From the NCBI RefSeq assembly GCF_000758605.1, contig NZ_CP009282.1:620001-684000 (forward strand): a DNA stretch of 64,000 bases. Direction: 5' to 3'. The first letter of the stretch is position 1; each line of letters opens with the position of its first letter. Under the pieces are notes generated by a model that searched no databases, had not been told where the DNA came from, and saw only the letters and a program-made list of their open reading frames with translations. The position numbers and the translations under genes were made by a program. The DNA comes from Paenibacillus sp. FSL R5-0912. Lineage in GTDB: Bacteria > Bacillota > Bacilli > Paenibacillales > Paenibacillaceae. Below, piece after piece: positions 40,885 to 50,395 of the stretch.

Positions 40885-42513
40885 CTAATCCGGCAGGCAG
40901 GGGAGAGAGACTTGGAAGATTGTGAATTCACCAGGAGTGCTGGTTACAGTAATCTCTCCTTGATGCGCCTCCACGATAGACTTGGTAATGGATAATCCGA
41001 GCCCCGAGCCGCCGTATTTTCTGGTGCGGGAAGAATCACTGCGGTAGAACCGGTCGAAGACATGCGGGAGATGTCCGGCAGCGATACCGGAGCCGTTGTC
41101 CTTCACAGTCAGAACAGCCACTGTTCCTCTGGCATGCAGCGAGACTTGTATCGCTCCGGATTCCGCATCCGTATGCTGCACGGCGTTATGGAATAGATTA
41201 AGAATAACCTGCTTTATTTTGTCAGCATCAACAGGGCCGCTCACGCCATAAGAAATATCGAAGTTCACCTCGCGCTTACCGGCCAGTACCCGCAGCTGCG
41301 GCTGCATCTCGTCAATCATCTCACCGAGCAGCAGATTCTTGACCCGCAGCTGCGGAGCACCATCCATACGGGCAAGCAGCAGCAGATCCTCCACCAGTTT
41401 GTTGATGCGTTTGGCCTCTCCATGCATGCTGTTGAGTGCGCTATAGAGCTGATCCCGGTTATCGGCCGCTCCCCGGAGCAGTACCTCCAGGAACCCGTAT
41501 ATTGAGGTCAGCGGAGTTCTTAGCTCGTGGGAGGCATCTGCCGCGAACCGGCGCATCTGTTCTTTGGCCTCACGTTCATTGTGAAAAGAAATTTCCAGGC
41601 GCTCCAGCATTCCGTTGAAGGACTGGGAGAGCTTGTCGACCTCAAGCTGACCCTGCTCTACAGGGAAGCGCACATCGAGATTGCCGGCGTCGATGCTTTG
41701 GGCGGATTCCCCCATATTGGACAAGGGAATCAGCGTTTTGCGCAGTGCGGGCAGGTACAGGAACAGTCCGGCCAGCAGTGCGACTACCGATAACGCGCCA
41801 AAAATAAGCAGCTGCTGCATAATTACATCTCTCAGCGGCCCGGTTTCCACGCTCATTTGCAGCAGCATTTTAGTAGTACCCGGTCTGCCGAGGTTCATGA
41901 AGACAGCCAGATGCTCGTTGCCGTCTGCTGCCGTAATCAGCCTGTATTTCCCGGTAGCCTTATCGGATGCCTGCTTCAGCAGGCTGTTATATTCCCCGTT
42001 GCTCATTCTTGGTGCTGCTGAAGCAGACAGGGTTTCTTCCTGCAGATCCTTGAAGGTGCCGTCTGAGCTGTATATGGCTATCGTAGTATGGGCATCAAGC
42101 AGCAGCGGGCGGCGGTCTGCGTAGAACCGCTTGTTGCCAGGGCCCAAGTTGGCGTTATTCCCGGCGCTGTCAGCCCCGCCAGGATTCCCGCTTTGGAGAG
42201 GGTTACCCGGGCTTATTGTTCCGCTTACAGCTCCGCCAGGAAAATTGCCCCCCGCACTGTCGTTTAGATCTGCTGCATTTCCCGCAGGATTATTAAGATT
42301 AATGTAATAGAATTCGCGCGGCACGGAGCGCATCTGGGTTTCCATAGCTTCCGCGCGGTTGCTGTAAATGAAATTCCGCATCAGAGCATACTGGAGTACC
42401 CCGATCAGAATCAGCAATACGGACAGGATTAACAGCGAGGTGGCCAGCAGCTGTTTGCGGAGGGATCGCGGTGCCTGCAGTTTGCTGAAGAAGCCCCGGG
42501 TCCGGGCAATCAT
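40885..42513 (-). CDS. sensor histidine kinase
   Basis: 542 residues. TM1 (about 20-40), an extracytoplasmic region to 225 with a Gly/Asn/Pro-rich stretch near 75-120, TM2, HAMP, HisKA box ASHELRTPLTSIYGF, and HATPase N-box NLFHNAVQHTD with GSGIA and GGSGLGLSI. Complete. The start overlaps the response regulator's end (42510-42513), so it is translated from the same mRNA. The low-complexity sensor region resembles the Gly-rich loop of the nearby GT39 protein. Confidence 0.92.
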   Translation of the reverse strand: MIARTRGFFSKLQAPRSLRKQLLATSLLILSVLLILIGVLQYALMRNFIYSNRAEAMETQMRSVPREFYYINLNNPAGNAADLNDSAGGNFPGGAVSGTISPGNPLQSGNPGGADSAGNNANLGPGNKRFYADRRPLLLDAHTTIAIYSSDGTFKDLQEETLSASAAPRMSNGEYNSLLKQASDKATGKYRLITAADGNEHLAVFMNLGRPGTTKMLLQMSVETGPLRDVIMQQLLIFGALSVVALLAGLFLYLPALRKTLIPLSNMGESAQSIDAGNLDVRFPVEQGQLEVDKLSQSFNGMLERLEISFHNEREAKEQMRRFAADASHELRTPLTSIYGFLEVLLRGAADNRDQLYSALNSMHGEAKRINKLVEDLLLLARMDGAPQLRVKNLLLGEMIDEMQPQLRVLAGKREVNFDISYGVSGPVDADKIKQVILNLFHNAVQHTDAESGAIQVSLHARGTVAVLTVKDNGSGIAAGHLPHVFDRFYRSDSSRTRKYGGSGLGLSITKSIVEAHQGEITVTSTPGEFTIFQVSLPCLPD

Positions 42514-43211
42514 ACAAGGTCCACCCGGTATCCCGCGCCGCGCAAGGTGCGGATAATCCGGTGATCCTTGTCACCAAGCTTCTCCCGGAGGGAACGGATG
42601 TAGACCTCAACGATGTTTTCCTCACCGCCGAAATCATATCCCCACACCTTGTCCAGAATCATGGGTTTACTCAGCACCAGCCCGTGGTTAATAACCAGAT
42701 ATTGCAGCAGCTCATATTCTGTGGGCGAGAGCTCCAGCACCTCCTCCTTGTGGCGGATTTCCTTGCGCCGGCCGTCAATCCGGAAGGGGCCGCAGCGCAC
42801 CTCGCCGAGCAGTCCCGGGAACTGGTTGCGCAGGCGGGCCTGAATCCTGGCCAGCAGCTCGTCGAAGCTGAAGGGCTTGACCATATAATCATCCGCACCG
42901 ATAGACAGGCCTTTAACCCGGTCATCCACTTCATCCTTGGCGGTAAGCATGATCACAGCCACCTCCGTTTCCTCTGAACGGAGATAGCGGACGACCTCGA
43001 AGCCGTCCATGCCGGGCATCATGACATCGAGAATCACGACATGCGGCTTGAACTCTGCGGCTGCAGCGATTGCACCTGCACCATCCGGCGCAGTCTGTAC
43101 TTCAAATCCTTCGTTCATTAATCCCAGTTCAAGAAACTGGAGGATATGAGGCTCATCATCCACCAGGAGCAATCGGACGCCTTGCGCTGCTTTCATTAGC
43201 ATTTCCTCCAT
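42510..43211 (-). CDS. OmpR-family response regulator
   Basis: 233 residues. Receiver with VDDEP, phospho-acceptor Asp in VILDVMMPG and Lys in MVKPFSF; OmpR winged helix in the C-terminal half, ending EVYIRSLREKLGDKDHRIIRTLRGAGYR. First gene of the two-component operon; ATG 43211 or the internal ATG at 43196 (MKAAQG) may be used. Target genes unknown; the GT39/GT2 pair nearby is a candidate by position. Confidence 0.95.
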   Translation of the reverse strand: MEEMLMKAAQGVRLLLVDDEPHILQFLELGLMNEGFEVQTAPDGAGAIAAAAEFKPHVVILDVMMPGMDGFEVVRYLRSEETEVAVIMLTAKDEVDDRVKGLSIGADDYMVKPFSFDELLARIQARLRNQFPGLLGEVRCGPFRIDGRRKEIRHKEEVLELSPTEYELLQYLVINHGLVLSKPMILDKVWGYDFGGEENIVEVYIRSLREKLGDKDHRIIRTLRGAGYRVDLV

Positions 43212-43411
43212 ATTCAGTGATTATAGTGTCCATAGTATGACGCTATCCGTTGAACGTTTGCTGAAAATAGGTCATTGGAGCCAAAGATTGGATTCAGAAT
43301 TGTCGTTCATGGTTAATCATAATGGTTAAACTAATTATACGGAAATATTAATGTTATTAATAAGGATTATAGTTAGAAATTAAAAGTTTTTGAAGCGGAC
43401 AATAAAGGGTT

Positions 43412-43440
43412 TTGACGGCGGGTAGAGAACACTTTACAAT
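43412..43440 (+). promoter_or_regulatory. sigma-A promoter of the glg operon
   Basis: TTGACG (43412-43417) and TACAAT (43435-43440) with a 17-base spacer. The leader from here to glgC is about 235 bases. The region 43212-43411 holds no other gene. Confidence 0.8.
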
Positions 43441-43676
43441 AAGGATACAATCCCGGTTTTGAGCGTTTTTTTCTGCTAAACCGGTAGCTTGTCCCGATTC
43501 TCTGTTTCCTCCCCCGTTTTAAATCTTATTCATTCCTGTCACACGCATTTCTTATGGTTTGCTTCTTTCCGCTTCAATTCTTTTTGGGTTTCAAGGTGGG
43601 ATCTACACTACACCGCACCAATCATTCAACCTATTTATTACATGCTTCATTACCCATAAGTCAAGGAGGCTCTTCC

Positions 43677-44840
43677 ATGAAGAAAAAAGAGATGGTAGCC
43701 ATGCTATTGGCGGGAGGCCAAGGAAAAAGATTGAAGGGATTAACCAAATCGATTGCCAAACCGGCTGTTTATTTCGGAGGAACCTACCGCATTATCGACT
43801 TTCCTTTAAGTAATTGCTCGAATTCAGGTATCGACACAGTGGGTGTGCTGACACAGTATGAACCGCTGGTGCTGCATTCGTATATTGGAGTCGGCAGTGA
43901 CTGGGATTTGAACCGCAAGGACGGCGGGGTGTTTGTATTGCCACCGCATGAACGGGAGAATGGAAGCAGCTGGTACCGGGGCACGGCTGATGCGATTTAC
44001 CGCAATCTTAAGTTTGTTGATCAATTTGATCCGGAGCATGTACTGATTCTGTCCGGTGACCATATTTACAAGATGGATTATCATGCTATGCTGCAGTACC
44101 ACAAATCTAAGAACGCCGACTGCACCATCTCGGTCATTGACGTGCCCTTGGAGGAAGCGAGCCGCTTCGGCATACTGAATACGGAAGACGATCTCAAGAT
44201 TTACGAGTTTGATGAGAAGCCTGCCAAACCTAAGAGCACACTTGCTTCTATGGGTGTATATATTTTTAAATGGGATGTTCTTCGCAAGCATCTGCTTGAG
44301 GACGGGGAGAACGCCGGCTCGTCCCATGACTTCGGGAAGGACATCATTCCGCTGATGCTGAATGACGGAGAGTCCCTGTATGCTTATCCTTTCGAAGGCT
44401 ACTGGAGAGATGTCGGTACTGTAGACAGCCTGTGGGAAGCGAATATGGATCTCCTTAGTGACACTCCTCCGCTGAACCTGAATGATACCAGCTGGAGAAT
44501 CTTCACCCGTAATCCGAATCAGCCGGCACAATATGTTGCACCGGGAGCCAAGGTGTCCAGCTGCATTATTAACGAAGGCTGCATTGTATACGGCGAGGTT
44601 AAGCATTCGGTACTGTTCTATGGGGTAGAAGTGGGCGAAGGCAGCGTGATTACGGATTCTGTAATTATGCCTAAGGTGAAGATCGGCAAGAATGTAAGAA
44701 TCCACAAAGCCATCATCAGTGAGAGCACAGTCATTGAGGATTATATGGAAATCGGCGTCAACCGGGAGAATGAGGACGAAATTCTGCTGATTGACAAACG
44801 CAGCAAAAAAAACAAATCCGTAGCAGCCAAAACCATATAA
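43677..44840 (+). CDS. glgC: glucose-1-phosphate adenylyltransferase, catalytic subunit
   Basis: 387 residues from ATG 43677 (AAGGAGG ahead); an in-frame extension to 43554 is not supported. N-terminal [14 protein letters not shown] with [12 protein letters not shown], then [10 protein letters not shown] and the C-terminal left-handed beta helix. It makes ADP-glucose for glycogen. Followed at 22 bases by glgD, as in Bacillus. Confidence 0.95.
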   Translation: MKKKEMVAMLLAGGQGKRLKGLTKSIAKPAVYFGGTYRIIDFPLSNCSNSGIDTVGVLTQYEPLVLHSYIGVGSDWDLNRKDGGVFVLPPHERENGSSWYRGTADAIYRNLKFVDQFDPEHVLILSGDHIYKMDYHAMLQYHKSKNADCTISVIDVPLEEASRFGILNTEDDLKIYEFDEKPAKPKSTLASMGVYIFKWDVLRKHLLEDGENAGSSHDFGKDIIPLMLNDGESLYAYPFEGYWRDVGTVDSLWEANMDLLSDTPPLNLNDTSWRIFTRNPNQPAQYVAPGAKVSSCIINEGCIVYGEVKHSVLFYGVEVGEGSVITDSVIMPKVKIGKNVRIHKAIISESTVIEDYMEIGVNRENEDEILLIDKRSKKNKSVAAKTI

Positions 44841-44862
44841 CCACAGAGGGCGGGGGATACCG

Positions 44863-45966
44863 ATGAAAGAGCTTATGGGCGTAATCAATCTGGACCATGA
44901 ACTGGATAATTTAAATGAACTGACCTATTTCCGCTGCGGGGCAGCGGTCCCGTTCGCCAGCCGCTACCGACTGATCGATTTCGTCTTGTCCAACATGATG
45001 CGTGCGGAGCTGGAGAGCGTGGGACTGTTTGTCCGCCGCAAGTACCGCTCGCTGATGGACCATCTCGGCGACGGGAAATCTTGGGACATGAACCGTAAGC
45101 ACGGTGGCTTGTTCATTCTGCCTCCGGACTGGAATGATCCCACGGACACGTCCCTTGGCGACCTGCAGCATTATCATAACAATCTGGATTTCTTCAAACG
45201 GGCTTCTGCGAAGTATATTGTGTTCTCCGGCAGCCAGCATATTAACACAGTTGATCTGCAGGAGGTATACCAATTCCATCTGGAGCAAGGCGCTGATGTG
45301 ACTATGGTCTATAAACAGATTGATGAGCTCCAGCCGGAGCATGATCCCTGCCTGCGGGTTGAGGTAAATGAAGACCATACAGTAACGAATATTCACCATG
45401 AGAAGCATCATCCCAATGTATATCTGGATATTTTTATTATGGAGAAGAAGCTGTTCCTGGAGCAGGTGGAGCATTGCATCGCCCATGGCGAGAGCTATTT
45501 CTTCCGCGATGCCATTCAGAAGAACCGCCACAAGTTCAAGATTGCCGCATATGAATACACGGGTTATCATTCCGTTATCAATTCGCTGGAGAGCTACTAC
45601 AAGAACAGCCTGGAGCTGCTGAAGCAGGAGAACTATTTCGGCCTGTTCAAAGAGAGTCCGGTCCAGACCAAGATTAAATATGAAGCCCCTACCCGTTATC
45701 TGGATAGCGCTTCAGTCAGCAATTCACTTATAGCTAACGGCTGTATTATTGCCGGAACTGTAGAGAACAGCGTGATCTTCCGCGGTGTGCAGGTCCGCAA
45801 GGGAGCCAAAATCATCAATTCAGTAATCATGCAGAAATGTGTAATTGAAGAAAATGCCGTAATTGAGAATGTCATTATGGACAAAGACGTGCATCTGAGC
45901 AAGGAACGGATACTTGTCGGAGACAGCAGACGTCCGTTTGTCATTGCCAAGAGCAGCAAGATATAA
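44863..45966 (+). CDS. glgD: GlgD, non-catalytic ADP-glucose pyrophosphorylase subunit
   Basis: 367 residues homologous to GlgC but the N-terminal GGxGxRL loop is absent (starts MGVINLDHELDNLNELTYFRCGAAVPFASRYRLIDFVLSNMM), as in GlgD of Bacillus. It modulates GlgC in the heterotetramer. Translation from ATG 44863 with GAGGGCGGGGGA ahead. Confidence 0.95.
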   Translation: MKELMGVINLDHELDNLNELTYFRCGAAVPFASRYRLIDFVLSNMMRAELESVGLFVRRKYRSLMDHLGDGKSWDMNRKHGGLFILPPDWNDPTDTSLGDLQHYHNNLDFFKRASAKYIVFSGSQHINTVDLQEVYQFHLEQGADVTMVYKQIDELQPEHDPCLRVEVNEDHTVTNIHHEKHHPNVYLDIFIMEKKLFLEQVEHCIAHGESYFFRDAIQKNRHKFKIAAYEYTGYHSVINSLESYYKNSLELLKQENYFGLFKESPVQTKIKYEAPTRYLDSASVSNSLIANGCIIAGTVENSVIFRGVQVRKGAKIINSVIMQKCVIEENAVIENVIMDKDVHLSKERILVGDSRRPFVIAKSSKI

Positions 45967-46071
45967 TATCTGGATCAGGGGAACTGTGCAGTGTGGCAGT
46001 TCTTCTGATCCAGTGTTGTAATACGCAATATTTTCCCACAAATACAAGCATCTGTTAGGAGGAACCTGCTG

Positions 46072-48504
46072 TTGTTCAACGATAAAGAGACTTTCAAACA
46101 AGTGTTCCGCGAGAAACTCATCGGGAAATTAGGCAAACCGCTGGAGGAAGCTTCAAACGCCGATATTTACAATATCCTCGGGAATATGATCCGCGAGAAT
46201 GCCGGCAAGAACTGGGCGGACACCAATCAGAAGTTCAAGATCGATCAGGATAAGCAGGTCTATTATTTCTCCATGGAGTTTCTGATCGGCAGGCTTCTGG
46301 GCAATAACCTGCTGAATATGGGTGTGCTGGAGGTTGTCCGTGAAGGTCTCTCGGAGCTGGGCTTCTGCCTGCAGGATATCGAGGAGGTTGAAGCGGATGC
46401 AGGGCTGGGCAATGGCGGTCTGGGCCGTCTGGCCGCATGTTTCCTCGATTCGCTCGCCTCACTGCAATATGCAGGGCATGGCTGCGGCATCCGCTATAAA
46501 TACGGCCTGTTCGAGCAGAAGATTGTAGACGGATATCAGGTAGAGCTGCCGGACTACTGGCTGCAGAATGATAATGTGTGGGAAGTCCGCCGTGAAGACA
46601 AACAGGTGGAAGTGCATTTCTGGGGACATGTGGATACCCGCTGGGAGAACGATGAGCTGTTCTTTGAGCATAAGGACTATGAAGCCGTGAGAGCCGTTCC
46701 GTATGACATTCCTGTTATCGGGGCAGACCGCAGGCATGTGAATACACTGCGCAACTGGAGTGCAGAGTCGATCACGCAGCCTTCGAGAGTATTCGGTGCG
46801 CTAGGGGGGACAGATTATCACAAGTTCCTGGAGTACAAGCGCTCCGTAGAATCAATCTCTGAATTCCTGTATCCGGACGATTCACAATACGAAGGCAAGC
46901 TTCTCCGCCTGAAACAGCAATATTTCCTGTGTAGTGCAGGACTGCAGAGTATTCTCCGTACCTTCGCCAAGACAGGTGCTCCGATCGACAGCCTGCCTGA
47001 TAAGGTAGCCTTGCACATTAATGACACGCACCCAACACTGGTTATCCCCGAGCTGATGCGTATCCTGATGGACGTACACGGTCTTGGCTGGGATCAGGCC
47101 TGGAGCATGACCACACGCATGGTATCTTATACGAACCATACCATTCTGAGCGAGGCGTTGGAGAAATGGCCGCTTGGCATGGTTAAGGAGCTGCTTCCGC
47201 GCATCTTCCTTATCATTGATGAGATCAATGCCCGTTTCTGCGGCGAACTGATGAGCAAATATCCAGGCGATCAGGACCGGATCAATCAGATGGCGATCAT
47301 TCATGATGATCAGGTCCGGATGGCGCATCTCGCCATTGTGGCCAGCCACAGCGTAAACGGCGTAGCGGCATTGCATACGGAAATTCTGCAAAAGCGTGAG
47401 ATGCGCCTGTTCAATGAGATGTATCCGCACCGCTTCAATAATAAGACCAACGGCATCACACACCGCCGGTGGCTGCAGCATGCCAATCCTGAGTTGGCCG
47501 GACTGATCAGCGAATCGATCGGCACCCGCTGGATTCATCAGCCGCAGGAGATGATCGGACTCATCAAATACAGTGAGGATACCTCCTTCCAGGAGCAGGT
47601 GGCTGCAATCAAACGCCGCAACAAGCTGCATCTGGCTGACTACATCTACGGGAAGCACGGTGTCCGGGTGGACCCCGACTCTATCTTCGATGTGCAGGTG
47701 AAGCGGCTGCATGCGTATAAGCGCCAGCTGTTGAATGTATTGCACATTATGCATTTGTATAATCAGATCAAAGACAACCCTTCGCTGAACATCGTACCGC
47801 GTACGTTCATCTTTGGTGCCAAGGCGGCTCCGAGTTATCATCTGGCTAAGCGGATCATTAAGCTGATAAATACGGTGGCTGATGTAGTGAATAAGGACCC
47901 GGACATTAACGGGAAGATCCGCATCTTCTTCCTGGAGAATTATTCGGTATCACTGGCGGAGAAGATTATTCCGGCAGCCGATGTGAGTGAGCAGATCTCT
48001 ACAGCGAGCAAGGAAGCCTCCGGTACAGGGAACATGAAATTTATGATGAACGGTGCGCTGACCGTCGGGACAATGGACGGAGCCAACGTAGAGATGCATG
48101 AAATGGTGGGAGATAATAACATGTTCCTGTTCGGTCTCCGGGCAGAGCAGGTCATGGACTACTACCAGTACGGCGGTTACCACGCCCGCGATATCTATAA
48201 TGGCGACGGCCGGGTGAAGGAAGTATTGGATCAGCTGATTGTGCCTGGACCGTTCTGCGCTCATACCCAGGAATTCGATACGCTCTACCAGTCGCTGCTT
48301 GATAATAATGATGAGTTCTTCGTCCTCAAGGATTTCGCCAGTTATGTGGAGACCCATGTCAAGATTGACCTGGCCTACCGCAACCAGAAGGAATGGCTTA
48401 AGAAGTCAATTATCAACATCGGCCATTCCGGCAAATTCTCCAGTGATAATACGATCGCCCGCTATGCCTCCGAGATCTGGCATATCCATCCGGTCCAGGT
48501 ATAA
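46072..48504 (+). CDS. glgP: glycogen phosphorylase
   Basis: 810 residues from TTG 46072 with AGGAGGAACCTGC ahead. ADAGLGNGGLGRLAACFLDS, the catalytic TNGITHRRWLQ, and the PLP site EASGTGNMKFMMNGALTVGTMDGANVE are present. It releases glucose-1-phosphate from glycogen or maltodextrin. About 105 bases after glgD, no terminator between. Glycogen synthase (glgA) and branching enzyme (glgB) are not in the window. Confidence 0.97.
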   Translation: MFNDKETFKQVFREKLIGKLGKPLEEASNADIYNILGNMIRENAGKNWADTNQKFKIDQDKQVYYFSMEFLIGRLLGNNLLNMGVLEVVREGLSELGFCLQDIEEVEADAGLGNGGLGRLAACFLDSLASLQYAGHGCGIRYKYGLFEQKIVDGYQVELPDYWLQNDNVWEVRREDKQVEVHFWGHVDTRWENDELFFEHKDYEAVRAVPYDIPVIGADRRHVNTLRNWSAESITQPSRVFGALGGTDYHKFLEYKRSVESISEFLYPDDSQYEGKLLRLKQQYFLCSAGLQSILRTFAKTGAPIDSLPDKVALHINDTHPTLVIPELMRILMDVHGLGWDQAWSMTTRMVSYTNHTILSEALEKWPLGMVKELLPRIFLIIDEINARFCGELMSKYPGDQDRINQMAIIHDDQVRMAHLAIVASHSVNGVAALHTEILQKREMRLFNEMYPHRFNNKTNGITHRRWLQHANPELAGLISESIGTRWIHQPQEMIGLIKYSEDTSFQEQVAAIKRRNKLHLADYIYGKHGVRVDPDSIFDVQVKRLHAYKRQLLNVLHIMHLYNQIKDNPSLNIVPRTFIFGAKAAPSYHLAKRIIKLINTVADVVNKDPDINGKIRIFFLENYSVSLAEKIIPAADVSEQISTASKEASGTGNMKFMMNGALTVGTMDGANVEMHEMVGDNNMFLFGLRAEQVMDYYQYGGYHARDIYNGDGRVKEVLDQLIVPGPFCAHTQEFDTLYQSLLDNNDEFFVLKDFASYVETHVKIDLAYRNQKEWLKKSIINIGHSGKFSSDNTIARYASEIWHIHPVQV

Positions 48505-48566
48505 CGCTGAGCTACAGGTTGAATCTCCGCAAGTAGGAGCTTCAGCCTGTACTAATTCTCCACATG

Positions 48567-48616
48567 GAAGAAGCCGCTCCATCAGCAGGACATTCCTGCA
48601 GTGGAGCGGCTTCTTC
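48567..48616. terminator. bidirectional terminator between glgP and the GAF gene
   Basis: GAAGAAGCCGCTCCA (48567-48581) pairs with TGGAGCGGCTTCTTC (48602-48616), extended by the inner pair CAGGA/TCCTG. Confidence 0.85.
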
Positions 48617-48644
48617 ATGCTCAGGCTTAAGGAGCGGAAGAGAA

Positions 48645-49124
48645 TTACAGCACCTCGGATACCATGGCTGCGAACCGCTCAAGGAAACGGCGTTCCTCAT
48701 CGTCGAAGCGGTGTTTGAGCGGGCTGTCGATATCCAGTACGCCGTACAGGGTATCCTCCTTAACCAGCGGAACTACGATTTCGCTGTTCGAGGCAGCATC
48801 ACAGGCGATATGCCCCGGAAAGGCATGGACATCGCCTACGACAAGGGTACGGCGTTCCGCAGCCGCTGTTCCGCATACGCCACGGCCAAGTGGAATACGG
48901 ATGCATGCCGGAAGTCCCTGGAACGGGCCCAGAACCAGCTCTTTGCCGTCAAATAAATAGAAACCGGTCCAATTCGTGTCCGGTAGAGAGAGCTTTAACA
49001 GAGCCGAAGCATTGGATAAGTTGGCGATAGCATTGGGCTCGCCCTCCATAAGTGCCCCGAGCTGGCTTAGAACGGCTTCAAACCGTTCGCTGCGGGTGCC
49101 ATCATAAGGCATGGCTTGAAACAT
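48645..49124 (-). CDS. GAF-domain free methionine-(R)-sulfoxide reductase (fRMsr/YtsP-like)
   Basis: 159 residues, single GAF domain with the cysteines of the fRMsr family: CIRIPLGRGVCGTAA and ALLKLSLPDTNWTGFY. The GVCG cysteine is the catalytic one in the family, and CIRI the resolving one. It repairs free methionine-R-sulfoxide. Convergent with glgP. GGAAGGTGATGC ahead of ATG on the minus strand. Confidence 0.88.
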   Translation of the reverse strand: MFQAMPYDGTRSERFEAVLSQLGALMEGEPNAIANLSNASALLKLSLPDTNWTGFYLFDGKELVLGPFQGLPACIRIPLGRGVCGTAAAERRTLVVGDVHAFPGHIACDAASNSEIVVPLVKEDTLYGVLDIDSPLKHRFDDEERRFLERFAAMVSEVL

Positions 49125-49345
49125 GAAGCATCACCTTCCTGTACCTTGAGTCAGTATGAATCCATAACTGTTAACTAACAAGATAGTACAGCGGAGCGCA
49201 ATACGTCAAGCAATAACGGATTTATCCGGTTAGTGGAAAATCAGGAAGATGTATGAATTATCTCCGGTCGGATGTTTCCGGCAACCCCGGGCAGGGTAAT
49301 GCTTTTATAAATATACCGAAGGCTTATAGCCGGAAGGAGTGGAAT

Positions 49346-49645
49346 ATGCGCGCCGACGTACAGAACTTGTTTATTGGAATCCATATGCTATATTTCGCAC
49401 ATGAGAGGAATCTGACACTGACGGAGATGCAGCCGGAGCTGGAGGATCTGGGGTACCGGGTAGCGGAACGCGAAGTGAAACAGGAGCTGGAACGGCTGAC
49501 CCAGGAGAACTTTCTCACGGCTCATGGTGAGGCATACAGCATTACCGGAACGGGGATAGAGGAATTCAAAGCGATTCAGGCCAAGCTGGGAGTGCTATGT
49601 ACCGAAGTGCTCAAGCCGGTTAAGGCTGCGGGTACATCGGGTTAA
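49346..49645 (+). CDS. small winged-helix-like protein
   Basis: 99 residues from ATG 49346 with AAGGAG seven bases ahead; an upstream frame to 49253 is not supported. Helical, with LTEMQPELEDLGYRVAEREVKQELERLTQENFLT in the pattern of a winged helix with a basic-acid wing (turn GEAYSIT). No family recognised. Stands alone. Confidence 0.6.
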   Translation: MRADVQNLFIGIHMLYFAHERNLTLTEMQPELEDLGYRVAEREVKQELERLTQENFLTAHGEAYSITGTGIEEFKAIQAKLGVLCTEVLKPVKAAGTSG

Positions 49646-49816
49646 TTCTACATCAAGTAACCATTCATGTTCAGGAAACGTACAGCGTCTGATCGCGCGG
49701 GAGCAAGCCGCGTGGAGCAGGCGCTATTTGTGTGGAATTCGGATTCATGTTAGATTTCGCTTAAGGGAATGCTTACACCCTGATGTATACTTATTAGGAT
49801 GAAAGGGGGCGGGAAG

Positions 49817-50386
49817 ATGTATACATGTGGCGGAGTCATTCCGGAATTAACCGGCCGGAGAGTGCGGCTCCGGGCTATGGCTGCCGGAGATGCAGGAGCG
49901 CTGTTTAAGATCTGGTGCCATCCCCAGGTTGCGCCCTGGCTGGACGCCCCCTTCTTGTCCTCTGCAGAAGAAGCGGGAGCACTGATTGCTCTGCTGGCAC
50001 AGATGGCCCTGGAAGAAGAAAGCATACGCTGGAGTATTCTGGGGCTGGATGAGGAGGTTATCGGAAGCTGCGGCTATAATCACTGGCAGCTTGAGGGTGC
50101 TTACCGGGGGGAGATCGGTTTCGAGCTGTCACCTGCCGCCATGGGTCAGGGGTATATGCGGGAAGCGCTGGAGCTTATGCTGGACTTCGGCTTCGGCAGC
50201 ATGGGGCTGAACCGGATTGAAGCCTTATGCCATCCTGACAACATCCGGGCTGAGAAGCTGATTACAAGGCTCGGCTTCCGGCAGGAGGGGCTGCTTCGGC
50301 AGTACCGGCATACGGCTTCCGGCTATCAGGATGTAAGGATGTATTCCTTGCTGCAAGGAGAGAAAGTGCAGGCCCTGAGAACATAG
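49817..50386 (+). CDS. GNAT N-acetyltransferase
   Basis: 189 residues (or 195 from ATG 49799); AAAGGGGGCGGG ahead of 49817. RimJ/RimL-like acetyltransferase: LTGRRVRLRAM at the start, IGFELSPAAMGQGYMREAL (acetyl-CoA loop Q/RxxGxG/A variant) and VRAEKLITRLGFRQEG near the end. Protein N-terminal or small-molecule acetylation. Confidence 0.88.
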   Translation: MYTCGGVIPELTGRRVRLRAMAAGDAGALFKIWCHPQVAPWLDAPFLSSAEEAGALIALLAQMALEEESIRWSILGLDEEVIGSCGYNHWQLEGAYRGEIGFELSPAAMGQGYMREALELMLDFGFGSMGLNRIEALCHPDNIRAEKLITRLGFRQEGLLRQYRHTASGYQDVRMYSLLQGEKVQALRT

Positions 50387-50395
50387 AGAGAGGAT

